Of a DNA stretch of 64,000 bases, positions 53,917 to 64,000 are shown in pieces. The notes beneath the pieces are model-generated. The model ran no database searches. It was given only the letters and a program-made list of their open reading frames with translations, and was not told the origin of the DNA. The DNA comes from Sulfurospirillum arsenophilum NBRC 109478 (GTDB lineage: Bacteria; Campylobacterota; Campylobacteria; Campylobacterales; Sulfurospirillaceae): assembly GCF_000813345.1 (NCBI RefSeq), contig NZ_BBQF01000004.1, forward strand, positions 124,001-188,000, given 5' to 3'. Position 1 is the stretch's first letter; each line of letters begins with the position of its first letter. The position numbers were made by a program, and so were the translations under genes.

Positions 53917-55070
53917 TATAAGTCTTTAAGGTAGACCAAATCCACACCGTCTAAAAGATCTTTTGAATCTCTTAAAACCTCTAACGTGTTTTTGTGCGGA
54001 TGCCCAATAGCAATGGCATAACCATGTTTTTTAGCTTTGACAACGGCTTCTCTCAGTTGTGTACGGATCAAGTTTTTATCGAGTGAGTTATCGAGAAAAA
54101 CGTCTCTCGAATAGAGAAACATATCGTATTTTTTCGTAATTTCAGGTGCTTTTGAGTTACCAACCGTACGACTATCAACAAAAACAAGACCATTTTCTTT
54201 CATGATTTTGACAAGACGATCCATCGCATTATAATCTGCCGTATAAGAACCACCCGTATGATTATTGTAATAAACAAGCTCTGGGAACCACTCTTTAATA
54301 CGCTTAATTCTCTTCTCAATCACTTCACTTGAATCAACCGCATTGAGAGTATCGGGTTCAGGAGACGAATAATTCTTTGACTCCATTGGAAGATGGATCA
54401 TTGCAAACTCAAACTCATGCGACAAGCGCACTGTTTCAGGATGCCCTTTGGTTGGAGGGAAAAAAGAAGGTGTTACTTTATAAGGTATCTCTTTAATCGA
54501 ACGTGTTTGCCAAGGAAAAGAGACGTCGTCAATGATAATGGCAAGCTTTGGCGTTGTACCTTCAGGGTATTTTTTGCGAACAACTTCATTAGGACGTGCA
54601 GGCTTACCACTTTCTCTAATACTGCGCTGATAATCATGGACTTCAGAAAGCTCATGCGTTTTACTCTCCTCTTCAAGAGTCTGTTGCTGTGCCACTGTAA
54701 CCGTAGGTGCAGGCTGTGTTTCATTGTTTTCAAGAGGTTTTTCACTGCTTTGATTGCTTTCATTCACATCGGTAATGTTAGCTTCAACAGGAGGAGGTGG
54801 TGGTGGCAATGTCGTTTGACGTGCCTTTTCATCCTCTAACATCTGCTTCATTTTACGCATCAACTCATCACTGGATGTCATCTGATCTTTTTGGAGCGTT
54901 TTGTAATTTTGATACGAGGTCGTCATATACAAATAGGTTCCAAAAGCGATCATTGAAAGGGTTAGAATAAGCATTAAGATCAGGCTGTATTTTTTAAGCT
55001 GCGCTGATCTTATCTCATTGAACGAAGGGTTTTCTTTTTTAGGTCGTTTTTCTTTAATCTTTTTTACCAT
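53916..55070 (-). CDS. divergent polysaccharide deacetylase family protein
   Basis: 384 residues. An N-terminal cytoplasmic tail, a membrane anchor (about 30-50) and a proline/glutamate-rich linker (about 80-150) precede an extracytoplasmic domain of the YibQ-like divergent deacetylase family: LAIIIDDVSFPW, FAMIHLPMESKNY, YYNNHTGGSYTADYNAM and GYAIAIGHPHKNTLEVL. A sugar or lipid-linked substrate in the envelope is likely. It lies upstream of dprA and the stop overlaps the dprA start. Confidence 0.8.
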   Translation of the reverse strand: MVKKIKEKRPKKENPSFNEIRSAQLKKYSLILMLILTLSMIAFGTYLYMTTSYQNYKTLQKDQMTSSDELMRKMKQMLEDEKARQTTLPPPPPPVEANITDVNESNQSSEKPLENNETQPAPTVTVAQQQTLEEESKTHELSEVHDYQRSIRESGKPARPNEVVRKKYPEGTTPKLAIIIDDVSFPWQTRSIKEIPYKVTPSFFPPTKGHPETVRLSHEFEFAMIHLPMESKNYSSPEPDTLNAVDSSEVIEKRIKRIKEWFPELVYYNNHTGGSYTADYNAMDRLVKIMKENGLVFVDSRTVGNSKAPEITKKYDMFLYSRDVFLDNSLDKNLIRTQLREAVVKAKKHGYAIAIGHPHKNTLEVLRDSKDLLDGVDLVYLKDL

Positions 55071-55079
55071 GAATGCAAT

Positions 55080-55319
55080 TTACTTTCCAAGAATGACTTC
55101 GACTTCTAATAACTCGAGATTTTGATTATTGTGAGAGGTGATTTTCACATCTTCCACTTTCGTATATTTCTTAATGACAGCGATCAGATCATTGCGGAGA
55201 TCGTCTAAATAAGGTAACTTACAACTTGCTCTCTCATGGGAAAGCATAATTTTAAGGCGATTTTTTGCCACGTCTGCCGTATTTTTTTTCGTTCCAAAAA
55301 GATCACTGAAGAAACTCAT
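55080..55319 (-). CDS. minE: cell division topological specificity factor MinE
   Basis: 79 residues. The N-terminal amphipathic helix (SFFSDLFG) and the [11 protein letters not shown] segment that binds MinD are clear. It drives MinCD oscillation. The ATG overlaps the minD stop by four bases. Confidence 0.9.
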   Translation of the reverse strand: MSFFSDLFGTKKNTADVAKNRLKIMLSHERASCKLPYLDDLRNDLIAVIKKYTKVEDVKITSHNNQNLELLEVEVILGK

Positions 55320-56125
55320 TTGAAAATTCCTTTAAGTGCTGAGAAAAGCCCTTTTTTAACACGAATGTCTAAAAATTCGACCTCTTCACCTAAAATACGT
55401 CGTGCAATATTGCGATACGCCTCAGCTGAAAGCGACTTGTCTTTGTTAACAATCGGTGAGCCTGTATTGGTAGATGTAATAATATCTTCATCGTCTGGCA
55501 CAATACCAATAAGAGGAAGTGCTAAAATGCTTAAAACATCATCAACGCTGAGCATATTGCCAGCTTCGACCATTTCTGGTTTAATACGATTAATAATAAT
55601 GTGTTTTTCAACTTCCAAACCATTTTTAGCTCGCTCACTTTTCGCATCAATGATACCAATAACACGATCGGCATCACGAACAGAGCTCACATCAGGAGTA
55701 GAAACGATAAGTGCGCGATCCGCTAGGAAAATAGAGTGCTCAAATCCGCTTTCAATACCCGCAGGAGAATCGATCATAACGATGTCAAAACTCTCTTTGA
55801 GATTTTCAATCAACGCTTTAACTTTATCTTTATTCAAAATATCTTTATCTTTGGTCTGACTCGCAGGTAAAAAATAGAGCGTTTTAGACTTTTTATCGTT
55901 GATAAGGGCTTGTGCAAGGTTACAACGACCTTCCATTACATCAACCACATCGTACACAATGCGATTTTCAAGTCCCAAAATCATGTCGAGATTTCTTAGC
56001 CCTATGTCGAAGTCAATCGCAACAACTTTTTTGCCTAAATTTGCAAGTCCAACGGCGAGGTTTGCTGTGGTTGTTGATTTTCCAACACCACCCTTGCCAG
56101 ACGTTACGGTAATAACAATGCCCAT
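55316..56125 (-). CDS. minD: septum site-determining ATPase MinD
   Basis: 269 residues. The deviant Walker [20 protein letters not shown] (about 9-27), [26 protein letters not shown] and the C-terminal amphipathic helix ([18 protein letters not shown]) that binds the membrane are all present. It positions the division site with MinE. No minC is seen nearby. A 13-base hairpin (56151-56181) separates it from ilvC. Confidence 0.94.
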   Translation of the reverse strand: MGIVITVTSGKGGVGKSTTTANLAVGLANLGKKVVAIDFDIGLRNLDMILGLENRIVYDVVDVMEGRCNLAQALINDKKSKTLYFLPASQTKDKDILNKDKVKALIENLKESFDIVMIDSPAGIESGFEHSIFLADRALIVSTPDVSSVRDADRVIGIIDAKSERAKNGLEVEKHIIINRIKPEMVEAGNMLSVDDVLSILALPLIGIVPDDEDIITSTNTGSPIVNKDKSLSAEAYRNIARRILGEEVEFLDIRVKKGLFSALKGIFK

Positions 56126-56150
56126 GTAACCTCTTTACGTATTTATATCA

Positions 56151-56181
56151 ATATGCAAGGAAGTTTTGCTTCCTTGCATAT
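56151..56181. terminator. hairpin between ilvC and minD
   Basis: A 13-base perfect stem (ATATGCAAGGAAG, 56151-56163, with 56169-56181) and TTTTG loop follow the ilvC stop. There is no strong T run on the minus strand, so it may only weaken read-through into minD. Confidence 0.55.
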
Positions 56182-56212
56182 ATGTACCAGCTTTCACTGG
56201 CAAAATGATGAA

Positions 56213-57238
<1,026 letters not shown>

Positions 57239-57375
57239 TCAATCCTTACATGTAATATTAAATGTCGGTATTTTACAGAATTGTTACTTAAAAACTTTAC
57301 ATATCCGCGGGCAAAGGAAACTATAAACCAACAAGAGATAGAATTTGGATATAAACAAATCACTAGGAATCACTT

Positions 57376-58188
57376 ATGGACGAAAATATTTTAAAAAAAA
57401 TTAAAGCGCTTCCGCCTCTTGATGATACTGTTTTAAAAATACAACGTATTTGTGTTGATAAAAACAGTTCTTTAGCTGATCTTGTTAAGGTGGTTGAGAG
57501 TGACCCAATGCTTACTGCCAACATTTTAAAATCTTCTAATTCGCCCCTGTACGGCTTTAGCAGAGAGATTAAAAATATCGCTCATGCTGTATCACTTTTT
57601 GGTATGGCTACCGTACGTGGTTTTGCACTTTCTAGCGCCATTAAACAAAATATCAAAATCGATCTTGCACCTTACCATCTCACAAATGCAATCTTTTTGG
57701 AAATTAGTACGCTTCAAAGCGCATTCATGTTCAAGTGGTACTCTAAAGTCAACAAAGCGATGCTAGACGTTCTTCAACCTGCTTCATTTATGATGGAAGT
57801 CGGTAAGATTATCATCGCACATGAACTTATCGAACAGCAAAAAGATGGCGCATTTAAAACTGCTCTTTCCTCTGTTAAAACACCGCATGAACTTTCAACT
57901 TTAGAAAAAGAGTATGTAGGCTTTACAAATGAAGATATTACGGCAATGATCTTCGAACAATGGAATTTAGAAGCAGAACTTGTTGAATCTATTAAATTCT
58001 CTAACGAACCATTTGAAGCACAAGAACATATCAGGCCTTTTTCAGTAGCCCTTCATGTGGTCAAAAACAGCATCAATATCTTTGGTCAACTGGATGATGC
58101 CTCAATCAATCGCACACTTAAACTTTTGGATGAATACGGCTTAAGCCATGAGCCATTTTTACAAACCGTAGAGCAATTTAAACAGTGA
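57376..58188 (+). CDS. HDOD-domain signalling protein
   Basis: 270 residues consisting of one HDOD domain: LPPLDDTVLKIQRI, LVKVVESDPMLTANILKSSNS, AVSLFGMATVRGFALSSAI. HDOD proteins lack the full metal site of HD hydrolases and act as signalling scaffolds. The stop overlaps the rnr start (GTGA), which ties the two together. Its role is unknown. Confidence 0.8.
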   Translation: MDENILKKIKALPPLDDTVLKIQRICVDKNSSLADLVKVVESDPMLTANILKSSNSPLYGFSREIKNIAHAVSLFGMATVRGFALSSAIKQNIKIDLAPYHLTNAIFLEISTLQSAFMFKWYSKVNKAMLDVLQPASFMMEVGKIIIAHELIEQQKDGAFKTALSSVKTPHELSTLEKEYVGFTNEDITAMIFEQWNLEAELVESIKFSNEPFEAQEHIRPFSVALHVVKNSINIFGQLDDASINRTLKLLDEYGLSHEPFLQTVEQFKQ

Positions 58189-60131
58189 AAAATTTTCTTC
58201 TTAGCCTTAAAGAAGGGGTGGCACAAGCTGATGTGCCTGCCCCTTTTCTCCCCCATTTTAACGCTCTTGTTCAACTTGGAATTCTTCTTTCAAAAAAAGA
58301 TCTTTATACGCTTGATTCTGCGTATACCGTAGGTAAAATGGATGTTGCCTTTAGTGGAACAGGTTATTTAAGCTCTTTAGAGCCATCACGTTCCAAAGAT
58401 CTTATTGTCGAAGCTTCAGGCTTACATGGTGCTATGCGTGGTGATTTGGTCGTAGCCAAACGTGTAATCAATAAGCGAGGTGGACGCGCTAAAGCGATGG
58501 TTGTGTATATTGCACAGCGCGCTTTTGCTAAAAGCATTGTCTACACTAAAATGAGCAAAGGAAAAGTGGTTGGGTGTAATGTCAAAAACGAATCGTTGTT
58601 TGAAATTACCGCCAGTCAAAAATCGCTCAAACAACTCCCCTTGGGAAGTGTTTTAAAAATTGATAACATCACAAATGTCATTGAAGAAGTTTTAGGCAAC
58701 CTAAATGACTCTATGGTCGATGAAAAAATCTCGTTAGCTCTATTTGATAAAAAAGAATTTTTCACCAAAGAAGCGGAAACGGAAGCTAAAAGTCACGGTG
58801 ATTTTGTCGATAAATCGTACTATCCCAACCGTGTTGATCTCACCAATTTACCTTTTTGTACGATCGATCCTGTGGATGCGAAAGACTTTGACGATGCGAT
58901 CTATTTTGATGTAGCCAAACACACCCTTTACGTTGCTATTGCGGATGTAACGGAGTATGTGTTTCCAATGGGACCTATCGATAAAGAAGCGGTTGAACGT
59001 GGATTTTCGATCTATTTTCCACATAAATCCATCCCGATGCTTCCACGCTCTTTAAGTGAAAATATCTGTTCTCTAAAGCCTAATGTTGACCGTCTTGCCT
59101 ATACCTTTAAAATCACACTTGATCCGCTTACATGTAAACCTATCAATGAGGAGCTTTTTGAGAGTGTTATTCATTCGTCTAAGCGCTATACTTACGAAAA
59201 AATTGATCTTTTTTTACAAGGTAAAACAGACGATGCTGATGCAGCAGATAAAACGATCTTAGAGTACCTTTTACCTCTGCATTCTCTTACGCAAAAGCTT
59301 CGTGACATAAGACTTGAAAATGCCTTCTCATTTCGCTCTTCTGAAGTGAGAATGAGAGTTGATGAAAACCAAAACTTAGTCTCAACCACCGTAGAAGAAG
59401 AGACGCCTTCGCATGGCTTGATTGAAGATTGTATGCTTTTAGCGAATAAAGCCGCAGCAAAGAAGCTAGGCTTTGGTATCTTTAGAACCCATGAAAGTCC
59501 TTCGTATGAGCGCATGGAAATGCTTTTAAACGATCTTGCACTCATTGGCATCAATGCAAAATTGAGTGCGGATATTCCCAAAATGATTCAAGGGATTCAA
59601 ATGAAAGCAGATGAGTTAGACCTTCGTGAGGAAGTCGATAAGCTCATCATTAAAAGCCAAAAAAAGGCGATTTATGAGCCTGAAAACAAGGGGCATTTTG
59701 GACTTGGTTTTGACATCTACACCCATTTCACCTCCCCCATTCGTCGTTACAGTGACCTTACTTTGCACCGTCTTTTAAAAGCGAAGATGGCAAATGATGA
59801 GAAAAAGCTGACATTCTTACTGAAAGACATTGCGCCACTGTGTGAAAAAATAAGTAACCTAGAGCGAGAAAGTGATAAAGTTGCTTGGGATTATATGGAC
59901 CGTAAATTTGCGCGTTATATGGCGTTACATGTAGGCGATAATTTCAAAGCAATTGTTGTTGAAACCGAGCAAAATCCTATTGCAAAACTGGACGATGAAC
60001 TTAAAGGTGCCCGCATCTTTTTGCTCGACAATGATGTACATCTCTTACAACGTATTGAAGTTAAAATTGTTGAGAGCAATATTGCCACCGCTAGAATTTA
60101 CGCACGAGTGACCAGGAGTTTTGATGTATAA
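58185..60131 (+). CDS. rnr: RNase R/VacB-type 3'-5' exoribonuclease
   Basis: 648 residues from a GTG at 58185. The RNB catalytic domain has CTIDPVDAKDFDDAIYFD with the Mg-binding aspartates (about 224-241), IEDCMLLANKAAAKKLG and HFTSPIRRYSDLTLHRLL. Cold-shock-like domains precede and an S1-like part is short or reduced at the end, making it shorter than E. coli RNase R (813). It degrades structured RNA. It overlaps holA by eight bases. Confidence 0.88.
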   Translation: MKNFLLSLKEGVAQADVPAPFLPHFNALVQLGILLSKKDLYTLDSAYTVGKMDVAFSGTGYLSSLEPSRSKDLIVEASGLHGAMRGDLVVAKRVINKRGGRAKAMVVYIAQRAFAKSIVYTKMSKGKVVGCNVKNESLFEITASQKSLKQLPLGSVLKIDNITNVIEEVLGNLNDSMVDEKISLALFDKKEFFTKEAETEAKSHGDFVDKSYYPNRVDLTNLPFCTIDPVDAKDFDDAIYFDVAKHTLYVAIADVTEYVFPMGPIDKEAVERGFSIYFPHKSIPMLPRSLSENICSLKPNVDRLAYTFKITLDPLTCKPINEELFESVIHSSKRYTYEKIDLFLQGKTDDADAADKTILEYLLPLHSLTQKLRDIRLENAFSFRSSEVRMRVDENQNLVSTTVEEETPSHGLIEDCMLLANKAAAKKLGFGIFRTHESPSYERMEMLLNDLALIGINAKLSADIPKMIQGIQMKADELDLREEVDKLIIKSQKKAIYEPENKGHFGLGFDIYTHFTSPIRRYSDLTLHRLLKAKMANDEKKLTFLLKDIAPLCEKISNLERESDKVAWDYMDRKFARYMALHVGDNFKAIVVETEQNPIAKLDDELKGARIFLLDNDVHLLQRIEVKIVESNIATARIYARVTRSFDV

Positions 60132-61110
60132 AAGAGAATTTGAAGGACTTTTAAAAGCAAATAAAGCCCCAAAATCAACTCTTCTTTACGGTGCCTGTGC
60201 TTATCAAAACAACGTGCTTGCCCAACAACTTTTGACTCTTTTAAAAGCTGGAAGTGAAGAGAAAGTAATGATGTATTTTGATGAATACAACTTTACGTCT
60301 GCTAAAAATTTTCTCTCACAATCTTCGCTCTTTGGTGATCGCAATATCTTGATCGTTAAGACTGACAAAACCATTCCTACCAAAGAAATTGAAACACTCG
60401 TTGCGCTTTGTGCAAAGAATGATTCTAGCTATTTTATCTACCAGTATTTTGGAGAAGATAAAAAAGCAACCCCTCTTACCAAACTCTTCGATAAGCAAAA
60501 TGATGGTGTTTTTGTGCGCCTCTTTAAAGCAGAATTCAATGAAGCAATGCAGTTACTGCAAAACCATGCAAGCTCTATTGGCCTTTCAATAGATCGTTAT
60601 GCGCTGCAACATCTTTATATGATTCACACCGAAGATCTCTCATTGTGTGTTAATGAGTTTGAAAAGCTTTTGGTCTTAGATAGGGAAATCCAAGTTAACG
60701 ATATTAACACACTTGTGTACGGACTTGGCAGTGTTTCAATGGATCATTTTATTACCAAACTTCTTGAGAAAAAAGATATTAAAGAGGAATTTGAACGACT
60801 CATCGAAGGTGATGGTGTTGAGGAAATTCGCATTATTAATGCCATCCAATCACATGTAACACAGCTCTTTTTATTTCATGCTTACATTAAACTTCATGGC
60901 TCATTTGATGCCAAAGCAATTCTTGGGTACCCTCTTCCTCCTCAACTTGCCGCTCAGCGTTCACAGCACTCTATCAAAATTGATTTAGCTACGTATCACA
61001 AGCTTTCGAACCAACTCATTGACGCTGAATACCGTTTGAAAAAAGTAGGAAATGTCGAAAAAACCAGTTACCTGCTCTCCAGCTTAATCAAACTTCAAAG
61101 TTCTTTATAA
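60124..61110 (+). CDS. holA: DNA polymerase III delta subunit
   Basis: 328 residues. ATG 60124 follows AGGAGT. The clamp-loader pattern STLLYGACAYQNNVLAQQL, FLSQSSLFGDRNILIVKT and the lid and C-terminal helical collar (LSLCVNEFEKLLVL, SYLLSSLIKLQ) fit HolA. It opens the sliding clamp. It overlaps rnr on the same strand. Confidence 0.85.
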   Translation: MYKREFEGLLKANKAPKSTLLYGACAYQNNVLAQQLLTLLKAGSEEKVMMYFDEYNFTSAKNFLSQSSLFGDRNILIVKTDKTIPTKEIETLVALCAKNDSSYFIYQYFGEDKKATPLTKLFDKQNDGVFVRLFKAEFNEAMQLLQNHASSIGLSIDRYALQHLYMIHTEDLSLCVNEFEKLLVLDREIQVNDINTLVYGLGSVSMDHFITKLLEKKDIKEEFERLIEGDGVEEIRIINAIQSHVTQLFLFHAYIKLHGSFDAKAILGYPLPPQLAAQRSQHSIKIDLATYHKLSNQLIDAEYRLKKVGNVEKTSYLLSSLIKLQSSL

Positions 61111-61155
61111 CCTTCCCCACTTAGCTAAATAAGAAATGCATAAGGTGGTTTACAG

Positions 61156-61161
61156 TATAAT
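61156..61161 (+). promoter_or_regulatory. -10 box for the rpsF-ssb-rpsR operon
   Basis: TATAAT 69 bases before the rpsF ATG, leaving a leader of about 60 bases, which could host an autoregulatory S6:S18 binding site. I see no clear hairpin of that type. Confidence 0.55.
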
Positions 61162-61229
61162 CCACGCCTATTCTAAAAAATCCTTACTCAAATACTGATC
61201 TATTTGGGTGAAATCCAGAAGGAGAAACG

Positions 61230-61640
61230 ATGCGACATTATGAGTTGCTTGTTGTAGTAAAACCTACATTAACTGTAGAAGAACTACAAGCAAAACTAAC
61301 TTATCTAAAAGAAATTTTAGAGAAAAACGGTGCAGTGATCACTGCAACACTTGAGATGGGTACACGCAAACTTGCGTATCAAATCGATAAATTTGAGCGC
61401 GGAACATACGTAGTATTCTACTTTACTGCTCCTACAGCTGCTATTGCTGAAGTTGAGAGACTTATCAGAATTACTGAAGAGTTTATTCGCTTTATGACTG
61501 TTAAATTTGAAAATCAAAAAGAACTTAGATTCTGGAACAAACAAGTTGAGAAAATCACTAAAAAAAGTGAAGCACCAGCTCCTGTTGTTGTTGAAACTAA
61601 AGAGATTGTAGAAGAACCAACTGTTACAACTGAAGCTTAA
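61230..61640 (+). CDS. rpsF: 30S ribosomal protein S6
   Basis: 136 residues. [31 protein letters not shown] and RFMTVK are typical S6. A 25-residue Glu/Pro/Val-rich tail extends beyond the conserved core. A strong AGGAG site precedes ATG. First gene of rpsF-ssb-rpsR. Confidence 0.95.
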   Translation: MRHYELLVVVKPTLTVEELQAKLTYLKEILEKNGAVITATLEMGTRKLAYQIDKFERGTYVVFYFTAPTAAIAEVERLIRITEEFIRFMTVKFENQKELRFWNKQVEKITKKSEAPAPVVVETKEIVEEPTVTTEA

Positions 61641-61653
61641 TTAAGGAGCCATG

Positions 61654-62160
61654 ATGTTCAATAGAGTAATTATGCTTGGTAACCTCACACGTGATTGCGA
61701 ACTTCGTTATCTACCAAATGGTGGAGCAGTTTGTACCACTGGACTTGCGACCAATCGTCGCTTTAAAAAGCAAGATGGTAGCCAAGGTGAAGAAGTGTGC
61801 TTTATCGACATCACCTTTTTTGGACGTACTGCAGAGATCGCAAATCAATACTTAAGCCGTGGCAAAAAAGTATTGGTAGAGGGTCGTTTGAAACTCGATC
61901 AATGGACCGATCAACAAGGTGTAAAGCGCTCTAAGCACTCTATCACTGTTGAGACACTCCAGATGATTGATTCACGTGGTGCTGGACAAGAAGGCGGTGC
62001 AGAAATGGGTGGAAGTTATGGTGAGCCTTCAGCTACGCCAAACGTAGGTTATAACGCTAACCAACAAAAACCCGCAGCCTATCCAAGACAATCTACTCCT
62101 GAATATAGTGGTCATGAAATTCCGAGCATCGATATTAACGATGACGAAATACCGTTTTAG
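61654..62160 (+). CDS. ssb: single-stranded DNA-binding protein
   Basis: 168 residues from the second ATG (61654, five bases after GGAG). The OB-fold (MFNRVIMLGNLTRDCELRY to about 110), a Gly/Gln/Pro-rich linker and the acidic tail DINDDEIPF are standard SSB. It protects single strands in replication, repair and uptake. Confidence 0.95.
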   Translation: MFNRVIMLGNLTRDCELRYLPNGGAVCTTGLATNRRFKKQDGSQGEEVCFIDITFFGRTAEIANQYLSRGKKVLVEGRLKLDQWTDQQGVKRSKHSITVETLQMIDSRGAGQEGGAEMGGSYGEPSATPNVGYNANQQKPAAYPRQSTPEYSGHEIPSIDINDDEIPF

Positions 62161-62178
62161 TAAATAAAAGGATAAAAA

Positions 62179-62445
62179 ATGGCAGAGAAAAGAAAATTTG
62201 CACGTAAATACTGCAAATACTGTGAAGCAAAAGTAGAATACGTTGACTATAAAGATGCAAAAATTTTGAGACATTCTCTTTCTGAGAGATACAAAATTAT
62301 GCCTCGTCGTTTAACTGGTAACTGCAAAAGACATCAAGAGATGGTAGAACTAGCGATCAAACGCGCTCGTGCTACTGCAGTTATCCCATACATCATCGAC
62401 ACTCAAAAAGTTGTTGCTGTTCCTTTCGAACAACTTCAACAATAA
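62179..62445 (+). CDS. rpsR: 30S ribosomal protein S18
   Basis: 88 residues with an N-terminal [16 protein letters not shown] block and a [24 protein letters not shown] core. The cysteines could bind zinc. Last gene of the operon, followed by a hairpin. Confidence 0.95.
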   Translation: MAEKRKFARKYCKYCEAKVEYVDYKDAKILRHSLSERYKIMPRRLTGNCKRHQEMVELAIKRARATAVIPYIIDTQKVVAVPFEQLQQ

Positions 62446-62457
62446 TTCTTACATGTA

Positions 62458-62483
62458 AAGCTAGATGGTCTCCCATCTAGCTT
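62458..62483. terminator. hairpin between rpsR and lon
   Basis: AAGCTAGATGG (62458-62468) pairs with CCATCTAGCTT (62473-62483) around TCTC. It lies between convergent genes and directly follows a TTACATGTAA copy (62449-62458). Confidence 0.6.
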
Positions 62484-62490
62484 CTTCACT

Positions 62491-64000
62491 CTACTTCACC
62501 AACGCATACTCTAATACTTCTTCTACACGAGACACTGGGATGATTTTCATTTTCTCTTTGACTTCATCAGGAATTTCATCCAAATCTTTTTCATAGTTTT
62601 TCTTAGGGATTAACGCTGTTTTTATTTTCGCTTTGTACGCAGCTATGAGTTTTTCTTTAAGCCCACCAATAGGGAGTACTTTACCCGTTAAGGTCAACTC
62701 ACCCGTCATAGCAAGATCGCTTTTAACTTTTTTGTCGCAAAGTATTGAAGCAATTGCTGTTGCCATCGTTATACCTGCACTTGGGCCATCTTTTGGAGTA
62801 GCGCCTTCTGGTACGTGTATATGCAGGTCATAGCGTCTGTAAACGTCGCTTGGCTCAATCTTCTTAGCGGTATCTTCTTTATCCGTACCTGTTGTTGGAA
62901 TGATGGAGAGCGGTACATCTATCTTGCCATTATCGATCAAGACTTTAACAACACTGAGTGCAATTTTGGCAGATTCTTTCATGACATCCCCCAGTGAGCC
63001 TGTGATTTGAATGCCACCTTTGCCTTGTATACGAATCGCTTCGACTTTCAGCACATCGCCACCGACACTTGTCCAAGCAAGTCCATTCACAATGCCCACA
63101 CTGTTTTCTTTATCGACTTCGTCAATTTCAAAAACAGTTTTTGGCAAGTAATCTTTTAAATTGCTATTGGTGACGCTCACTTTATCAATCGTTGAATCAA
63201 TCAAAAGCTGTTTTGCCACTTTGCGTAAAATATCCGCAATTCTACGACGTAAATTTCTTACCCCTGATTCGCGTGTATAGTTCGCAATAATAAGCTGCAA
63301 GGTAGGTTTAGAAATGTTTATCTCACTGTTTTTTAGCCCATGCTTTTTCAGCTCTTGAGGAATGAGATATTTTTTAGCGATCTCATACTTCTCTTGAGGC
63401 GTATAAGAGTTCACAAAAATAAACTCCATACGATCGCGAAGCGGTGCAGGGATAGAGCCTACTTCATTGGCAGTAGCAATGAAAATCACTTTGCTAAGAT
63501 CAATGTTAAAGTTCAAATAATAATCTCTAAATTTGTTATTTTGCTCAGGGTCAAGCACTTCTAAAAGAACCGCTGTTGGATCACCTCTGAAGCTTCGTGC
63601 AACTTTATCGATCTCATCAAGCACCACGACAGGGTTCATTTCCCCTGCTTCAATGATGCCTTGAACAATGCGTCCGGGCATAGCACCAATGTAGGTGCGT
63701 CTATGACCTCTTAGTTCATTAACATCTTCAAGTCCACCGAGTGCGATACGAACAAGCTTACGTTTGAGTGCTTTGGCAATAGAGTTTGCCAACGAGGTTT
63801 TACCAACCCCTGGAGGGCCTGCAAAACATAAAATTGCGCCATTGGCCGATTTATCAGCAATGCCACGCTTCGCAAGAAGTTCACGTACTGCAAAAAATTC
63901 TTCAATCCGCTCTTTTGGTTTTTCGAGTGAATAATGGTCTTTGTCAAGTTGCGATTTGACTTCTAAAACGTCGAGTGTCTTTTTTGAAAGTTTTCCATAA
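62491..64000 (-). CDS. lon: ATP-dependent protease Lon, partial (runs off the window)
   Basis: The reading frame is open from the stop at 62491 to the end of the window; the N-terminal part lies beyond 64000. Walker [34 protein letters not shown], and the protease dyad Ser in [13 protein letters not shown] and Lys in [16 protein letters not shown] are present. It degrades misfolded and regulatory proteins. The frame does not shift near 63792, where an apparent break is only an artefact of start-codon calling. Confidence 0.95.
   Translation of the reverse strand, partial: YGKLSKKTLDVLEVKSQLDKDHYSLEKPKERIEEFFAVRELLAKRGIADKSANGAILCFAGPPGVGKTSLANSIAKALKRKLVRIALGGLEDVNELRGHRRTYIGAMPGRIVQGIIEAGEMNPVVVLDEIDKVARSFRGDPTAVLLEVLDPEQNNKFRDYYLNFNIDLSKVIFIATANEVGSIPAPLRDRMEFIFVNSYTPQEKYEIAKKYLIPQELKKHGLKNSEINISKPTLQLIIANYTRESGVRNLRRRIADILRKVAKQLLIDSTIDKVSVTNSNLKDYLPKTVFEIDEVDKENSVGIVNGLAWTSVGGDVLKVEAIRIQGKGGIQITGSLGDVMKESAKIALSVVKVLIDNGKIDVPLSIIPTTGTDKEDTAKKIEPSDVYRRYDLHIHVPEGATPKDGPSAGITMATAIASILCDKKVKSDLAMTGELTLTGKVLPIGGLKEKLIAAYKAKIKTALIPKKNYEKDLDEIPDEVKEKMKIIPVSRVEEVLEYALVK

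Noticed and set aside
63711-63947. Apparent break or frameshift in lon near 63792
   Set aside because: Reading the minus strand codon by codon shows one open frame from the window edge through GPPGVGKTS into the rest of Lon; the break is only where the first usable start codon (TTG) falls.

Overview
The window looks like a piece of a Campylobacterota (Epsilonproteobacteria) chromosome, most likely Sulfurospirillum or a close relative. The evidence is the low G+C content, the fliL-acpS, minD-minE and rpsF-ssb-rpsR neighbourhoods, histidine kinases with the HQWRQPL-type H-box, promoters with a good TATAAT but poor -35 boxes, and the gene repertoire. The genus is an inference.

Layout. 1-2.2 kb: small membrane proteins (including a divergent paralogous pair) and ybaK. 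2.3-12.8 kb: a signalling cluster with a FIST-domain protein, two tandem paralogous histidine kinases, a REC-GGDEF-EAL protein, an OmpR-type regulator, a REC-PAS protein and a beta-propeller-like protein. 12.8-30.1 kb: housekeeping genes (ppiB, an S24 repressor with a perfect operator-like palindrome, DedA, an ABC exporter, rny, 5-FTHF cyclo-ligase, a thioredoxin-like lipoprotein, ftsY, radA, fliL, acpS, thiS, a MidA-type methyltransferase, argD, a TRIC-like protein, ruvX, sdaA, TauE). 53.9-64 kb: polysaccharide deacetylase, minE, minD, ilvC, an HDOD protein, rnr, holA, rpsF, ssb, rpsR and the C-terminal part of lon.

The main discovery is a complete Tn7-like transposon of 23,531 bp (30114-53644) inserted inside dprA, the gene for the DNA-processing protein of natural transformation. 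The ends are matching TGTCA-starting inverted repeats that share AACAAACTTGAA. A 5-bp target duplication (GCCAC) flanks the element, and removing the element plus one copy restores a 256-codon dprA frame. At the left end it carries tnsA, tnsB, tnsC and tniQ/tnsD. A divergent TnsE-like gene lies alone at the far right end, with its start codon overlapping the stop of the truncated dprA reading frame.

The cargo looks like defence and genome-conflict genes: (i) two coiled-coil proteins plus a patatin-like phospholipase; (ii) an exported DRGH nuclease with two unknown genes; (iii) a cytosine methyltransferase, an HTH protein and a GHKL ATPase with a PD-(D/E)XK-like tail, resembling MutL/MORC-type restriction systems; (iv) a tight operon of SbcD, SbcC, a PD-(D/E)XK-like protein, a PHP-domain/Rad50-like ATPase and a small protein; (v) two further metallophosphoesterases divergent from that operon. 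Breaking dprA while carrying a periplasmic nuclease and restriction genes suggests an element that defends itself against removal by transformation (inference).

A second genome-scale signal is the palindrome TTTACATGTAAA (core TTACATGTAA). I count 20 core copies in the about 40.5 kb of host DNA, inside and between genes, and only one in the 23.5 kb transposon. Its density recalls uptake sequences or the cyanobacterial HIP1 palindrome. No tRNA, rRNA or CRISPR array was found, and no gene-free stretch exceeds 300 bases.
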